From contig JACQRR010000092.1 of NCBI GenBank assembly GCA_016206365.1, positions 1 through 14,273 on the forward strand: a DNA stretch of 14,273 nt, in the 5' to 3' direction. Source of the stretch: Candidatus Roizmanbacteria bacterium. GTDB taxonomy: Bacteria > Patescibacteriota > Microgenomatia > UBA1406 > GWC2-37-13. A model generated the notes under the pieces. That model searched no databases. It was not told the DNA's origin and was given only the letters and a program-made list of their open reading frames with translations. A program made the position numbers and the translations under genes. Positions 14,189 to 14,273 of this stretch are shown in pieces (the first letter of the stretch is position 1; every line of letters begins with the position of its first letter).

Positions 14189-14273
14189 TGTCATCCTGAG
14201 GAGTGAAACGACGAAGGATCTCTGAACTTGCTTCAGTCTTTCATTCGCAAGAGATTCTTCGCGGAGTTTACAC
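14189..14273. repeat. Partial dispersed repeat at the window edge
   Basis: Begins TGTCATCCTGAGGAGTGAAA, then CGACGAAGGATCT, clearly related to the starts of the repeats at 883 and 7991. It also has an internal inverted pair around AGGATCTCTGAA / AAGAGATTCTT. The closing end is cut off by the window. With 14010-14140 it accounts for most of the gene-free right edge. Confidence 0.65.

Overview
The window (14,273 bp, visibly AT-rich) carries twelve protein genes, all on the minus strand, packed with overlaps or gaps of a few bases. The gene set and style suggest a small-genome Candidate Phyla Radiation (Patescibacteria) bacterium, possibly Microgenomates. The signs are tight packing, mostly weak Shine-Dalgarno sites, a minimal F-type ATP synthase operon with a short delta subunit, GatCAB next to dnaE and the ATP synthase genes, and genes peppered with short palindromic and tandem repeats. 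This assignment is inference; no rRNA or other phylogenetic marker was compared.

In transcription order (right to left): (1) 13991-14273 is a gene-free edge holding a nested inverted-repeat element and the start of another dispersed repeat. (2) 11267-13990 is an unusual 907-residue protein. It has a complete glutamine-dependent asparagine synthetase (AsnB) followed by a domain resembling F420-0:gamma-glutamyl ligase (CofE). (3) gatC, gatA and gatB (11252-8081) encode the tRNA-dependent amidotransferase that makes Gln-tRNA(Gln) and/or Asn-tRNA(Asn). (4) After a 90-bp dispersed repeat comes dnaE (7979-4746), the replicative polymerase alpha subunit. (5) An AtpZ/AtpI-like membrane protein and atpB, atpE, atpF, atpH, atpA and atpG (4730-15) encode the F1Fo ATP synthase. 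atpD and atpC are not in the window and would be expected just beyond the left edge.

Functionally the window joins amide-nitrogen metabolism (free Asn synthesis plus tRNA-bound transamidation), DNA replication and ATP synthesis. The c-subunit residues indicate a proton-driven rather than sodium-driven ring. The delta subunit retains only the C-terminal domain.

The most striking signal is the density of small repeats inside reading frames. asnB alone contains two copies of one 26-bp perfect palindrome read in different frames, a different 28-bp perfect palindrome, a 45-bp imperfect palindrome (exactly 15 codons), a 14-bp tandem repeat, an 8-bp tandem repeat, and a GC-rich insert exactly at the junction of its two enzyme domains. 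gatB carries the same TGACTTT-type heptamer repeats. Intergenic repeats with GTCAT...ATGAC ends sit directly before the ribosome binding sites of dnaE and atpG. The window therefore looks like ordinary housekeeping genes invaded by several families of miniature repeats, at least one of which may have helped create a gene fusion.
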